From NCBI GenBank assembly GCA_033065855.1, contig JAVXUO010002337.1, forward strand, positions 1 to 64,000: a DNA stretch of 64,000 nt, given 5' to 3'. This DNA comes from Escallonia rubra. Taxonomy: Eukaryota > Streptophyta > Magnoliopsida > Escalloniales > Escalloniaceae. Position numbers and translations under genes: made by a program. This document shows, one piece after another, positions 21,951 to 34,628 of this stretch (the stretch's first letter is position 1; every line of letters starts with the position of its first letter). The notes beneath the pieces were generated by a model that saw only the letters and a list, made by a program, of their open reading frames with translations, searched no databases and had not been told where the DNA came from.

Positions 21951-24900
21951 GAAACGCGGAACAAGGGGGCTCATCAGTTTTATGATTTGTTGAGAGACGC
22001 GAAAGAGCGGTTGTGGGATGGAATTCAGAAACACGTTTGGTTGTCTGTGGTTAGTAGGTTATTACAGTTGAAATCGGACCACAGATTGAGTGAGAAATGA
22101 TTTAACGAGTTTGTTACTTTTATCAAAGAAATTTTGCCGGAGAGTGAAAAGCTGCCCTCGTCGTACTATGATGCGAAGAAGATGATGAGGAAACTTGGAT
22201 TGAGCTATGAGCGGATAGATGCATGCAATAATGACTATATATTGTTTTGAAAAGAGAATAAGGACTTGACACGGTATCCAGTATGTGATCATTCGAGTTA
22301 TAAACCGGACAAAGGAAAGAAGAAAAACATTGCATGGAAGGTATTGTGATATTTTTCGGTTACCTCAAGGCTTTAAAGGATGTACTATTCCTCCAATACG
22401 GTTGAACATATGATGGCTCATTGTGAGACTTGTAGCAACAATGACGATGTATTGACACACCCCGCTGATGGAGAGGCGTGGAAGGAGTTTTACCGCAGGC
22501 ATCAAAGCTTTGCTCAAGAAGTTCGGAATGTTAGGCTTGGTTTGACAATCGATGGGCTCAATCCTTTCTGATAGTCTAGCACGCCTTACTCCACATGGCC
22601 TGTTATCATTGATATTCCATTTAACTCTATTCGTTAAACTTCTAGGTTCATGTTCCATCTGAAGAAAAAAGTTCGTAATAAAGCTCGTGTTGAGGGCTCA
22701 ATTGCTGAGGCTTATATAACGGAAGAGCTTGTCAACTTTTATAGCAAATATTTTGGGCCTAATTTTGATACAAGATTAAATCAACTAGACCGAAAGGAGC
22801 CCGGAGCCAGCACAAATTCGGAAGGGCAATTGTCAATATTCAAACAGTCGGGCAATCCGTTCGGACGAACCTATACTCGGTGGCTAATGGATGAAGAGTA
22901 CAGTGCTTCTAAATTGTGATGAAGTTTCAGCATTCGTTAAGTAAGTTACTGTCTTCAAATAATTGTAGACGCTTGAAATTGTGTGATAAGCGAGTAAACT
23001 ATATTAGTTTGCATTGAGTTTGATGCGGAATCTTTAATCATTGATCCCGCTAGACTTGAATCTCATCGAAAATCACATTTTATAGAGTGGTTCAGAAGAT
23101 GTGCAAGTCTTTAACCAAACTATATTGTGTGTTATAGACAGCTATATGGTTTATTAGTATGCTGATTTATCCATAATTTTCACCGTCTTCTATAATAGGT
23201 TCAATCGGTCGATAAACCAGTAGCCTCCTGCTTGATATTACTAGTTCATGGCCGTAGTTAACAAGCATCCTATCATGGAGGCTATATCATCGATGAGTTT
23301 AGGTTTAATGGAAAAGATGATGACCGAACAAAACAAAACCAAAACAGTGGAGTCTTTGTCAACGATGACTGTTATGACGAGAATTGCATGGACTTTTATG
23401 GAGAGCTGGATGAGATTGTTGAGCTAACATATCTAGGTTCCTGAAACCACCTGGTAATGTTCAAGTGTACCTGGTTTGATGTCACATGCAGTAGAGGAAT
23501 CCGTGTTAGCTCGCAAGGAATTGTAGATATCAATGTTAAGTCAAAACTTGCATCAGACGAGCCGTTTGTATATGCTAGTCAAACTGCACATTAGGGTGAG
23601 CAGCAAACCGATAAAACTGATCTGAACCATTAAAATTGATAGAACCGAACCGATCAAGTTCAAACAGTTGATGAGCTTGAACGGTTTGGATTGAGATTTT
23701 CAAACCGAGGCCGGTTCGGTTCACGGTTCAGGATTTCCAGACCGACATTAAATCGAACCGAACCGAGGTTTATATAATTATTAAAAAATATATATACCTT
23801 ACCCTGGTTAACTGAATAACCAGGGTAGAATAAACCTGCTCACGACTCACCCTAAGGCTAATCCCTTCAGATCTGACTTCAGCTGCCTTTCTTTCCTTTC
23901 CAATTTCCATCGGTACTCTTCGATCTCTTCCAATCTTCTTTTTCGGAGACAACAAACGTTACAAACACACAAATGATACAAATTGCAAACCATGGATGAA
24001 CGAACCAAACCAATCGGCACTCAAGATTTAGTCATCCACGATTCCACGCTTTTCTTCTTAGCTCGCGGCCTCGCACCTTCTTTTTCTCTATATGTTGCAT
24101 CCGACTTGGCCAATATTTGGGAAGATTAAGGGTCACTGCCCAGTTCTCACTCTAATTCCCAAATTGTAGTAGAGTTTTCTCGGATTGAAGCGTTGTATTC
24201 GGCTTCTGAACATTGAGCATGTGAGTTTCAATTTTGATTACAATTTTTTAGCTTTTACCCATCCCTAAATCATTGATTTCGATTTTGAAAATTTCAGCAT
24301 CTAGAGGCATAAGATAGATCCTTAAACTAAGCTTCTTATATTCAGTTGGTATTCGCACAAATGGAACAACTTTTCTAATTCCAATATGTTGGGTCTTCCA
24401 ACTATTGCATCACTTACATTATAGCTCATGTAGTGTAAAGTGTAAACATGGAGCCAATAGGCTTATATCCAGTAGTCTGTACTTTGCAGTAGATTCAAGA
24501 ATGATAAGATACAATTCATGTTAGATATTAAGATTTAAGACTGGGGAAATTAGCTTTTGAATTTTGACATGTTCTTATTTTTTTACTGTCTTATTTTTTG
24601 TTATCTAATTTTAGATGGCTGATGATGCAATGCCATCAAGTTTAGCTGAAACTGGAGTTGGTGATACATCTTCTTCACTCCCTCCTAGGCCCAATAAAAA
24701 GATGTCAGCCATGGCGCCAAGTAATAAAAAGTCACCCGTTTGAGAGTATTTTGATCTTTTAAACAAGAAAGGTGATCTCAATTCCAATCCGAATGAACTT
24801 GCACATGCAATATGTAAGTATTGCGTTAAGAAATATTCATATACTGACATAAATGGGACTAGCACATTATGGACTCATTTGAATGTTAGGTGTCAAAAAT

Positions 24901-26659
24901 ATCCTTACAATCGTGTCAATAAAAGACAAAGTACTCTATCTTTTGAGCCTAAGGAGGAAGACAGTACTATGGGCGATTCGAAGGCAATTCGTTTTAGTGT
25001 CGTAGAATGTAGACTAATACTTGCTGAGATGATTATTGTTGATGAGTTGCCTTTGAATCACATGAAAAAATAGGGGTTTAGAAAGTTTTGTCACTATATG
25101 CAACCTAGGTTCATTGTCCCGTCTCGTTTTACGGTTGTTAAGGATGTTACACGTTTGTTTCTTAAACAAAAGGCTAAGTTAATGGAAACTATTTGTAATG
25201 AAAGACTTTGCCTTACCGCTGATATATGCACGTCCATTCAGAATCTAGACTATACGTGTCTAGCGGGGCATTGAATTGATAGTGATTACAAAAAAGAATC
25301 CTGAATTTCTGCCTAATTCCCAATCATATGGGTAAGACAATTGGAAAGGAAATCGAGACATGCTTGTTAGGTTGGAAGATTGATAGTATTCTTACGGTCA
25401 CGGTTGATAACGCTAGTTCTAATGACCCTGCTATTAAGTTCTTGAAAAATAAGACTAAGGATTGGGAAAGCATTCTTCTAGACAATGACAACCTTCACAT
25501 GAGATATGGTGCTCATATTCTTAATCTTATTGTGGGGGAAGGCTTGAAAGATCTTCATGATTCTATTGCTAGTATCTGGAATGTAGTCAGATATGAGAGG
25601 TCTTCACTCTCTAGACTTGAAACTTTCAAAAAATTTGTTGAAAAGGAAAAGATTGATAGCAAAAGTTTTGTATGCTTAGATGTCCCCACCCGATGGAATT
25701 CTACGTACTTAACGTTAGAAAAAGCTAAAAAGTTTCAAAAAGCATTTGAGCGGCTAGATGAGGATGACTTAGACTTCGGAAGGTACTTTCTTTGTAGTGA
25801 TTACGATGATGAGAATGTTGGTGAGAGGAGGAGGCTAAGGCTTGGGCCTCCTTCAGTGGATGATTGGAAAAATGCTAGAACGTTTATCCGGTTTTTGAAA
25901 CTTTTCTATGCTGTAACCTTGCATTCTTCAGCTTCTTTACATGTTACTTCAAATGTCCTTTTTTCATGAGGTGATGGGATTACGGAGAAAAGTGTATCAA
26001 GAGTTCCCCAATACTTTTCAAATGTCCTTTTTCATGAGGTGATGGGATTACAGAGAAAATTGGTTACTTTGTCTAAAAGTGGAGATAATCTTTTGTGTTC
26101 TATGGCAAAGAATATGTTGAAGAACTTTGAAAAGTATGGGGGAATTCTTGATACACTGAATTTGTATTTGTATATTACAGTTGTTTTAGACCCCGTTACA
26201 AGCTAAAGTATTTTAAGTTGTTGTGAAAGAGGTTGTGAAAAAGGTGAAGGAGAACGTGGTTAAGTTGTTTGAGCATTATGAGAAAGGGGATGATGAGTCA
26301 CAAAGATCAGTAAGTCAAGTTTCTAAGGATAATGTGGTTGAACTTGATGAAGCGGAGTCTTTGGCAGCTCAATACAAGAGGATTTTGGAGGAGGAAGATA
26401 GCATAGAGAGCAAGTCATAAGTAGATAGATACCTTGTTAAGAGTTGTAAAGATCCAATGGTAAATGCAAAATTAGTAGAGTTGTCAAAAGGGCCGAGTGG
26501 CCCGCGGGTTGGCCTGACCCGGCCCGTTTTTGACCCGGGCCTGCATGTGAACAGAGATGCCCTGATAATTAAGGGCTTTGGGCCAGGGCTTGGACCAGGC
26601 CGAGGCAATTCCAGAAATTATCTAGGCCCGGCTCGGCCCTAAAGAGCTCGGGTTAGGCC

Positions 26660-27751
26660 CAGTGTTATTAAAAGCGCGCCTAGGCGCAAGGCGCGCCCAG
26701 GCTCAACCTCAGCGCCTCGCCTAGGCCTAGGCTCAGCGCGTTCAAGAAGGCGTGCGCCTAGCGAGCCTAGGCGCAAGGCGCGCAGCGGTGGTGGAGGCGC
26801 AAATCCAGGCGCAAACCCCAAATCAGCTGAGCAGACTCACTCTCAAGTCTCTCTCACTCTCACAGTTTCACACTCTCACCTCGCCGTCGCATAACCCGTC
26901 ACCGCCGGTCACCAACTCGCCGTCATCACATCTCCCAAGTCCCATCTGCGCCGATCGTCTGCTGCTCACCTGCTCCTCTTCGCCAGTTCAGCAGCAATTG
27001 CTGCTTCAGCCGCGAGGGGCGCGAGGCCCGCGATTGCTGCTCCTCTTCTCCAGTTCGCCGATCGTCCGCTGCTGTCCGCTGCTTCAGCCGCGAGGCCCAC
27101 GATTGCTACTCCTCTTCTCGGGTGAGCTTGTTGTTTTAGAACCCAGGAGCCAAAGCTTGAACAAGGACCTCTAATTTCATGGGTTTTGTGGAGTACGATT
27201 GTTCAAATTTGGTTGGTGTGAAGGATGGGCATGGATACCAATTGGGTTCCTCTGATAGTTGTGGTGATCAATTTAAAGATTGTGATGGTAGTTTTGGTTT
27301 GTGATGGTGAAATCGATGGGAATTTGAGAATACAAGAAGAAAACGAGAAAATCAATAAGTAGCAAAAATTGTCGTATATTAGCTGATTGTCTTACATTTT
27401 GTTTTAGCCTATTCTAGCTTGAATCTCCTGGGTAATTGATGAGAAATTAGCTGATTGAATGCTGTTTACATGCATTATGTTTAGATGAGAAATTAGCTGA
27501 TTGTCTTACATTTTGTTTTAGAAAATAAGACTTTGATTGTTTTAGCTGATTGTTGTTTACATGCATTATGTTTAGACTTTGATTGTTTTAGCAAATTATT
27601 TGTTTTAGCAAATAATTTTATTGTTTTAATGCACTATTATTTATTTATTTTAATATTGTGCCTTGCTTCAAAAAGGCGCGCGCCTGCGCGTTGCGCCTAG
27701 GCTCCAGGGACCTTTTGCGCCTTAGGTGCGCCTGCGCCTTTAATAACACTG
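26660..27751. mobile_element. Non-autonomous hAT element, copy 2, inside the inner hAT
   Basis: The exact 8-bp duplication GTTAGGCC (26652-26659 and 27752-27759) flanks ends CAGTGTTATTAAAAGCGC and the complement of CAGTGTTATTAAAGGCGC. Its right part, read in reverse, matches the left part of the element at 1057-2066 (AATGCACTATTATTT and GGCGCGCGCC regions), so the two are family members in opposite orientation. It landed in the GC-rich subterminal region of the surrounding hAT. The interior (about 26880-27130) is GC-rich, with a low-complexity reading frame and no transposase. Confidence 0.9.
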
Positions 27752-28838
27752 GTTAGGCCCTAAAAAACGGGCTGGCCCGAAACCGGCCTATTTTTTAGGC
27801 CTTGACCCGGTTTTTAGGGCTGCCCCGAATTTGGCCTGGTTTTTTGGCCCGAATTTCGGCCCTCTTTTTGCCTAGTTTTCTAGCCCTAAAGTGGGCTGGC
27901 CCCACATATTTTAAACAAATTCCCCCCCTTCCCCCCAACGGCCATATTCCCCATTATTTTCCTAAATTTCACTTTAACCCCCTCTCCCCCAACACCAATA
28001 TAACGGCTAGTTTTAGGGGTATTTTGGTCCAACTTAAATTTTCCAACTCTTTTAAGGGTTTTTACAGTTTTACCCTCCCCAACAATTATAAACAGCCAGT
28101 TTTAAGGGGCATTTTGGTCTTTTGTGGAGTTTCAAAAATCTATAAATTCACACCCTTTCTGTCAATTTTTTCACACCAATCTTCTTATTCTCACTTATCT
28201 AAACATTCTACATTTCTACAAGCTTTGCTACTATTTCTCTCTCCAATTACTACTCTTGATAATTACTACTCTTGTTTACTAATTAGTATTCTTGCTAATT
28301 ACTGCTCTTGTTTACTAATTACTACTCTTACTAAATTCTAATTACTAACTATTCCTCTTATTCATTTGTTATTCTCTAATTCTTTTGTTTATTAATTAGT
28401 AATTACTGAATTCTTATTTATTAATTATTATTGCCAAATTCTTTTTAACTACTAACTCTCTCCAATTTTGAATTACTAATTACTCTGATTCATTTGTTAC
28501 TCTTTAATTCTTTTTAATTGTTATTTTGTAATTACTAATTACTGCTCTAGTTTTATTTTCCAATCTAGTAAAAATGTTTAGCGTCAAATATGGCTGGATT
28601 ACTGAAGAAACTGAAGCGTGGATCATCATCATGAAAAACACCACCACCAGCACAAGCACCACCACCACGGCCATCACAAACACCAATCCAAGCACCACAA
28701 CAACCATTCATTCATGGACGAATGAGTACAGGCTGTATGATAGATGCCCAAGCCAATTGAGAGTTCAATAAAAACATTATAGATATTGAATACACGTCTT
28801 CACAAGATAGCCCGCATTTTAGTCAAGGACGCAGCTCG

Positions 28839-30788
28839 ATGAGCTGTCGTGATGGAGAAGGGCCGGGCAATCATTCCGGTAGTCAGCCAGAAGTCCAAAA
28901 GGCAAAAAAAAGGCCGAGTGTTGGAATCATTTTGATAGAAATATGGTGGACGGCATCCGAAAAGCTCGATGTAAGTACAGTGCTAAATTATTTTCGTCTG
29001 GTAGTGGTAATGGACATCTTAACAGGCATTACCCTCAGTGTGCACCTCGACAAGGCCACGTCGAACCTAGCCAAACACAGTTATCTTTTGACGGTAAGTT
29101 ATTTGTTTATAATCAGCGAGAGCAAAGAGACAGTCTCGCTGAATTTGTTATTCACGATAAACAAGCCTTTAGTTTTGCCGATAATGCTAAGCATTCTAGA
29201 TATGTGAACACCTACGTGCAACCTTTGTACAAAAAGGTTCATAGAAACACAACTAGATCCGATGCACTCCGACAATATAATGCTGCTAAAGTATGTCTGA
29301 TTGATTATTTCGATCATTTTGACGGTAAAGTTAGTCTTACTTATGATATTTGGCAATCTCCGTTTATTTTTGTGTAGTTATGCTTGTGTGATGGCCCATT
29401 GGATTGATGCAGATTGAATTATGAACAAGAGAATCATCGCTTTTGAACCCTTTCCTTTTCCGCATGATGGAGTTAACGTTGCTACTATTATAATTAAAGA
29501 ATAAGATTATGAGTATTAGTTTTGATAATGCTACTAACAATAAATCTGATGTTGCAACTTTAAAGGAGAGCCTCCAACCTGTACTTTGTGGTAAATTATT
29601 TCATGTTCGTTGTGTTTGTTATATAATTAATTTAATTGTTCAAGATGGTTTAGCTCCTGCAGGAGACATTCTTCTCAAAATGAGGGGTATGACAACGTAT
29701 GTTAATAGTTAGGGTCCGAGAACACAACAATTTAAAGCGTTGTGTGTTCAATATAATATACCTCGCAAGAGACCACTTACAGATGTGGTCCATAGGTGGA
29801 ACTCTACATATCATATGCTTTTACATATTCTGGCATACAAAGAAGTCTATACGCATTTTCTACTAACCTCGTTCACAGCCGGCTTGCCAACTCCCACGGA
29901 ATGACAGGTGGCTACACACTTATCTGAATTTTTGGAGGTATTTTACACGTCTACGAATTTATTGTCTGGTACGTACTATCCCACCTCTCCTATCGCTGTA
30001 ATAGAAATTCTTAATATGGCTACAATGTTAACAAAATGGAGATATATATGACTCTTTCAGCAAATAGTAAAAGCGATGGATAAAAAGTTTAATAAATATT
30101 GGAGTAAACTGCCTGTTGTTTTTGTTGTCACTACTTGTTTAGATCCTAGGTTAAAGTTTTATGGAGTGAACGTCTCGATGCAAGAAATATCGAGATTAAT
30201 GTGCTACCCAGATGCGGCACAACCGAACTCACAGGGAAAGTGAGTAAGACATTTGAGGAACTGTTTGACCTATATTGTAATTCAGCTGACGTGCGCAGGC
30301 GAGCTTCATTATCGACTGGTGAGACGTATTATGCGCCATACCTTAAAGGCTTTGAACATCTAGTAGCAAGACAACTACTAGGTGAAGATACTTCTAATTC
30401 GGCAGGTTCGTCTACTTTTTTCTCTTTTAATGAGATTGGTGTATATTCCAATTCTGATCATTATTCTGCTTTATCAATGCAAGAACATGTTACTTTGAAT
30501 TTGTTAAATTTTTGGAAAGAAAATCAAAACATGTATAAAACTTTATCCCAAATTGCACGGGATGTACTGCCGGTGCAAGCCTCCACGGTTGCTTCAGAGT
30601 CGGCATTTTCAGCGAGCGGGAGGATTTTGGATGACAGGAGGAGTGGTCTTAACCCCGAGTCGCTCGAGCTATGTGTATGTTGGAAGGATTATCTTGATGC
30701 GAAATACCACGAGCAAGATAAATCGATTGATGACAGTGGAGGTGAAACAGTGACTCGGACATTGAAGTACTTCCGGATGATTAGGTAA
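28839..30788 (+). pseudogene. hAT transposase of the inner element
   Basis: A BED-finger-like segment (KARCKYSAKLFSS, GNGHLNRHYPQC; about 28965-29040) is followed by a core with SFDNATNNKSD, LFHVRCVCYIINLIV (29515-29635) and VVHRWNSTYHMLL (about 29787). The C-terminal hATC domain (about 30500-30690) contains TLSQIARDVLPV, STVASESAFSASGRILDD and SRSGLNPE-like sequence, and the frame ends at 30788. Several stops and frame changes occur (for instance stops near 29376 and 29710), so it is inactive. The low-complexity ACC/AGC region just upstream (28630-28710) may be its N-terminal tail. Its hATC is in better condition than that of the outer element, in keeping with a later arrival. Confidence 0.85.
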
Positions 30789-32065
30789 TTTCTTTTTATT
30801 TTTCTTTTCTCAAGTTTTTAGAATAATTTTTTTTACAAAATATAGATTTTTTTTCATATATATAATAAGTTTTTACAAGCAAGATAGATATTTTTTCATA
30901 TATATAAAAAAATAGGTAACTTCGCCTATTTGTTTACAAGCAGCCGGTCCCAAGCCTGGATAAAAGAAGGAGGGTCTATGAACAAATTTATCTTCAATTT
31001 AACTCTATCAATTTGAATATTTGAATGCTAGAAATATTTTTGAATACACACATATTACTACATATATATGTGCATGTCTAGGTATTTTTTAGTTGCTTTA
31101 CTTGCTTGCATACACACATATTACTACATGTACAAATCTTATACTCAATTACAGAATCCTAGTCATAGTACTACATTACAATTTGCTTACATAATAACAA
31201 GAAATTACCGCAATTCAAATCTTTACTTTGATTAACAAGAAGTTGGGGGAAAAAAAATGGTCGGGCCCGGCCCAAGCCCGACCCTAAATATTGAGCCTAG
31301 GGCCAGGGCTTGGACTGGTCCTATATATCCCATTTATCTGGCCCGGCCCAGTTTCCACCCCCTCTGGCCTGGCCCCTGCCAGTTTCACGTCAGGCCAGCT
31401 GGGCCCGGGCTGGGCCGGTTCAAGCTCGGCCCATTGACACTTCTGAGAATTAGATATCTTAAGATGGTGGAAGCTTAATAGTCAGAAGTATTATGTCCTC
31501 TCCCAAGTAGCGCAACATGTTTTAGCCGTTCCAATTTCTACAGTTGCATCCTAGTCGGTATTTAGCATGGGATGTCGTGTGCTTGATCCATTTCGTAGTT
31601 CTCTCGCTCCACGGATGGTAGAATCTCTTATTTGTACTCAAAATTGGCTACAGAATCCTTCAAAGACAATTGATCTTCAAGAAGCCATTGACGAGATTGA
31701 AAAACTTGAAGAGTACTTTTCATGTAAAATTAATTGTTTTTGGCTTTTCCTTGAATGAGCTAAAATGTATTCTAAAGGCATTTGATATTTCTCCATTTCT
31801 CTTTTCAGAAAATGCACAAGGGCGTACTTCACATGCATCAATTGTTATTGATAATTGTAAGTCGCTTTTGGACAGCTTATTGGTTTATAAAACCTGTTTT
31901 AGAACATCATTCTAAAAGATGTGTTTATTGGTTTGCGTTTTTTTATACGAAGAATCTAACTTTCCTGGGGTTGAATATGAAATCAGAAGAGGGGATCTTT
32001 TTTATGGGTTCTGAAAATGTGGAGATCTAGTAGCATAACTTAATTTCATTTGACTTTGTAAGTTT

Positions 32066-32575
32066 GAAATTTATTATAGTCGCTTTGCTGATTTGTTTGA
32101 TGATATTAACTATTAAGTGAACTGATTGCTTGTTTCTTTAAGCATTTTTCTTCTTGGCAGTCCTGATTTAGGTTGTTTCTTTGTTTCTGTTGGATTTTGC
32201 TTTGCTACAGTAGCTGGATGTAGTTTCTACTGGTGAAAATCTATTATAGTCGCTTTGCTGATTTGTTTGATTATATTGACCATTAAGCGAACTGATTGCT
32301 TGTTTCTTTAAGCATTTTTCTTCTTGGCAGTCCTGATTTAGGTTGTTCCTTTATTTCTGTTGGATTTTGATTTGCTCTATACAGTAGCTAGATGTAGTTT
32401 CTGCTGGTGGAAATCTATTGTAGTCACTTTGCTAATTTGTTTGATAATATTAAGTGAACTGATTGCTTGTTTCTTTAAGCATTTTGCTTCTTGGCAGTCC
32501 TAATTTATATTGTTTCTTTGGCTCTGTTGGATTTTGTTTTGCTCTATACAGTAGCTTGATGTAGTTTGTGCTGGT
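32066..32575. repeat. Tandem triplication of a ~170-bp unit, outer hAT 3' region
   Basis: Three successive copies begin near 32068, 32237 and 32408. Each contains a TAGTCGCTTTGCTGATTTG-like start, TTAAGCATTTTTCTTCTTGG and a TACAGTAGCT(G/A)GATGTAG-like end. They lie downstream of the outer hAT transposase. The CTTCTTGGCAG stretch resembles a splice acceptor. Confidence 0.7.
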
Positions 32576-33702
32576 GGGCTGATATATTTGCCTTGTCAAG
32601 TACCAATTATTGAAAAGCTCAAATCATTAACAATTTTTTCATTATATTTTTTCTTTAGTATTATAGACATGTTCAGCATGGTGGGGAAGGACTGATCATG
32701 TTGTTCTCTTACAATTTCCAACTGTTTTGCAGATTAACCAGATTGATGAAAATGGGATCTTGGCATAAGTGTTGACATGTTGAAGTTTTTACTGGATTAG
32801 CCATGTTACAAGGACTAATCATGTTGCGCTCTTATAGTTTCTTGATACTTTGTCTTTAGAATTTGTCATGTAACCTAAACTTTTACTTTTTGGACCAGGT
32901 TAATGGGTTTTCTCATAGTGGAATGTAACTTTATTTGATTTTTGCACTTGCTGGTAGTTTAAGCTTTTCATTTATCATGTAATGCAACTATGATGTAACT
33001 TTTTGTTATTGGACTAATGTTTTTTTCTTGAAAACATAAAAATTTTAAATTAGGCTCAAACCGATCCGAATCATTCAATTTGAACCGTTTGAAAAGTTCA
33101 AACCGATGTGTCTTGGTTCGGTTCAGTTTAAGAATTTGTGAACTGAGGTCCATTGGTTCGGTTTGCGGTTCAATCCCCAAACCGTACCGCGCTCACCCCT
33201 AGCTGCACAAGTCTTTTACGCGGAAGATGTTACAAATCCTAAGTCTCATTGGTATACAATTATCCGGCCCAAGAATTTGCATGTGGCATGTGGCATATGA
33301 CAGTGAGGTAGACACTTTTTAAGCCGACTAAGCACCTGTCATGGTACATGTTGAGGTGAACAACGAGGATGACGATCTTCCTCTTCAACCAACACTTGAT
33401 GTAGGAGAAGAGGTCGTAAATGATGACTTAGAAGACGTAGAAAGTGTTGAAGATGACGATGTTGAGTTTACTGACGAAGATGATGAATTGCAAGATGAAG
33501 AAGACGTCGAGTCCCAGAAAGAAGAGGATGACAAGTCTGACGATGAAGATGATGATGATTCCCAAACTGAAGATGATTTACTTGTACTGTTGTAACATGC
33601 ATTGTTTTAATACTCGGTTCATATAGTGTTGTAACTTGTTGTGGAATATACATTGTTTTTAATGTATTAATTTCTTTGGACTTCCTCTATACAAAATCAG
33701 TT

Positions 33703-34628
33703 ATGGATAGATTACGGGTTATTCGTGGTCGCGGTGGATGCCGAGCTATTTCCACCCCGGTGGCTCCCAAGTTGTCATTGCCCGCTAATGACGAGGTACA
33801 TAATGCTTACATCCAGCAGGCGAGGCCCCAGCTATAACCCCAGCCACTGCCGCAGCCCCAGGCCAAGTCCTCCCACGCGCACGCTGGTTCTTATTCTTCT
33901 GTTGGTTTTACCTCAGGTATATTTGATAACGACGCTTAGTCATAATGTTAGACTTATATTTAAATTATAGTTGAACTGTATTAATTTTGGTGTTTTGTAG
34001 GATCTTTACGAGGCCGTGGACTGACACTCGTGGTGCGTATTGACCCCAGCGTAAACAGAGAGTTACTCTCTCCCAGGAGGGCCAGTAAGTAAAAAAATCA
34101 CATAATGTAGTACTTATATTCTTCAATTCTGATAGTTATTACGATCCACTTATTTAATGTATTTATTTATTTCTTTATCAGGGTCCAGGAGTCTCCGGCA
34201 AAGATGAAGATCCGCGTCCTTCTGAAGGGCCGATTCTTTGAGCCACGGCTATACTGGAATGACTGGGATGCCGAGACGAGGGAATCCTTCTGAGAGGAGT
34301 GGCTGGTATGATTTTCTTTTTTGTTAGTCATTATTTGTTTAATTAGTACCTTATATTTAAATTAATCGTATTGATTGTGTAATTGGATGCCTTGCAAGAG
34401 GAGTTCGAGCTTGAGTCGCATGAGCAACAGGCGTTGGGGCGGCAGGCTTTTTTTGCCTATATCGGCAAGAATTACCGGCAATGGCTACACGACGCAGGGG
34501 AGCAGGTGAGGAAGTTGCTACCCGCGGGTGCCCCGATGGAAGAGTGGAAGGGGTATCCCCCTCATTGGATCTCTCTATCTGTATGGGGGCAAACTCAAGC
34601 CGACTCCTTTCTTCAACCTTGGGTTTGA
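33703..34628 (+). pseudogene. Second CACTA ORF, Transposase_24-like
   Basis: A frame opening MDRLRVIRGRGGCRA at 33703 lies about 110 bp after the TNP2 tail. It continues in pieces separated by intron-like AT-rich stretches: KGRFFEPRLYWNDWDAETR (about 34218-34280), then EELELESHEQQ-like sequence and YIGKNYRQWLHDAG, ending with PPHWISLSVWG (34383-34628). The order suits the second, DNA-binding protein of plant CACTA elements (Ptta/En/Spm Transposase_24), but similarity is partial. At least one internal stop (about 33834) is present. Confidence 0.55.

Larger units (their letters stand above)
26476..31445 (+). mobile_element. Inner hAT element inside the outer hAT transposase
   Basis: The left end is TAGAGTTGTCAAAAGGGCCG and the right end the complement of CAGAAGTGTCAATGGGCCG. 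The flanks AAAATTAG (26468-26475) and AGAATTAG (31446-31453) match at seven of eight positions. Deleting the element rejoins the host transposase as NAKLDILRWW. The subterminal 150-200 bp are packed with GGCCCGGCCC motifs, the same terminal type as the element at 4896-6203. Length is 4970 bp, or about 3.9 kb without the hAT at 26660-27751. It encodes its own transposase (28839-30788). Confidence 0.9.
24615..31758 (+). pseudogene. hAT transposase (RICESLEEPER/DAYSLEEPER-like) of the outer element
   Basis: An ATG at 24615 opens a frame of MADDAMPSSL type. A BED zinc finger follows (CKYC near 24815, H and C near 24870-24890). The RNase H-like hAT core comes next, with LCLTADICTS, DNASSNDPAIKFLKNK and DVPTRWNSTY (25200-25710). 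The hATC dimerisation domain lies beyond the inner hAT insertion (31446-31660): ILRWWKLNSQKYYVLS and VPISTVAS. The frame ends near 31758 with an IDLQEAIDEIEKLEE tail. A stop at about 24741 falls in the BED finger, others follow, and a 67-bp direct duplication lies at about 25950-26053, so it is a pseudogene. hAT transposases bind the element ends and move it by cut and paste. Confidence 0.85.
23592..33202 (+). mobile_element. Outer hAT element inside TNP2
   Basis: The left end opens TAGGGTGAGC and the right end is the complement of TAGGGGTGAGCGCGGTACGG. The subterminal regions are rich in AACCGAACCGA and GGTTCGGTT motifs (23610-23770 and 33055-33190). CTGCACAT precedes and CTGCACAA follows, seven of eight bases alike. 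Removing the element restores the TNP2 reading QTA-QVFYAED, which confirms the insertion site. It carries a BED-type hAT transposase and is itself interrupted by the hAT at 26476-31445; without that insert it is about 4.6 kb, normal for an autonomous hAT. Confidence 0.85.
21955..33594 (+). pseudogene. CACTA (En/Spm) TNP2-like transposase, split by a 9.6-kb hAT
   Basis: The Transposase_21 (TNP2) family is recognised from successive pieces: FYDLLRDAKERLWDG (about 21978), LPSSYYDAKKMMRKLGL and IDACNNDYILF (22150-22250), HPADGEAWKEFYRR then RNVRLGLTIDGLNPF (22460-22570), KVRNKARVEGSIAEAYI (about 22668), a DUF4216-like part (about 23265-23590; NSGVFVNDD, FKCTWFDV, EPFVYASQTA), and, beyond the hAT, QVFYAEDV (about 33210-33240). 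A very acidic tail ends at 33594. TNP2 catalyses excision and integration by binding the CACTA ends. Several stops and frame changes show it is dead: for example a stop inside ILYWKE-type sequence (about 22249) and stops after GLNPF. The N-terminal part is missing where it meets the Copia. Confidence 0.85.

Noticed and set aside
28574-28771. Threonine/serine-rich 65-codon frame
   Set aside because: It is low-complexity ACC/AGC sequence upstream of the inner hAT transposase; at most an N-terminal tail of it, not a separate gene.
33341-33595. Acidic 84-codon frame as an independent gene
   Set aside because: It directly follows the C-terminal TNP2 sequence, and acidic tails are usual there, so it is counted as part of that transposase.
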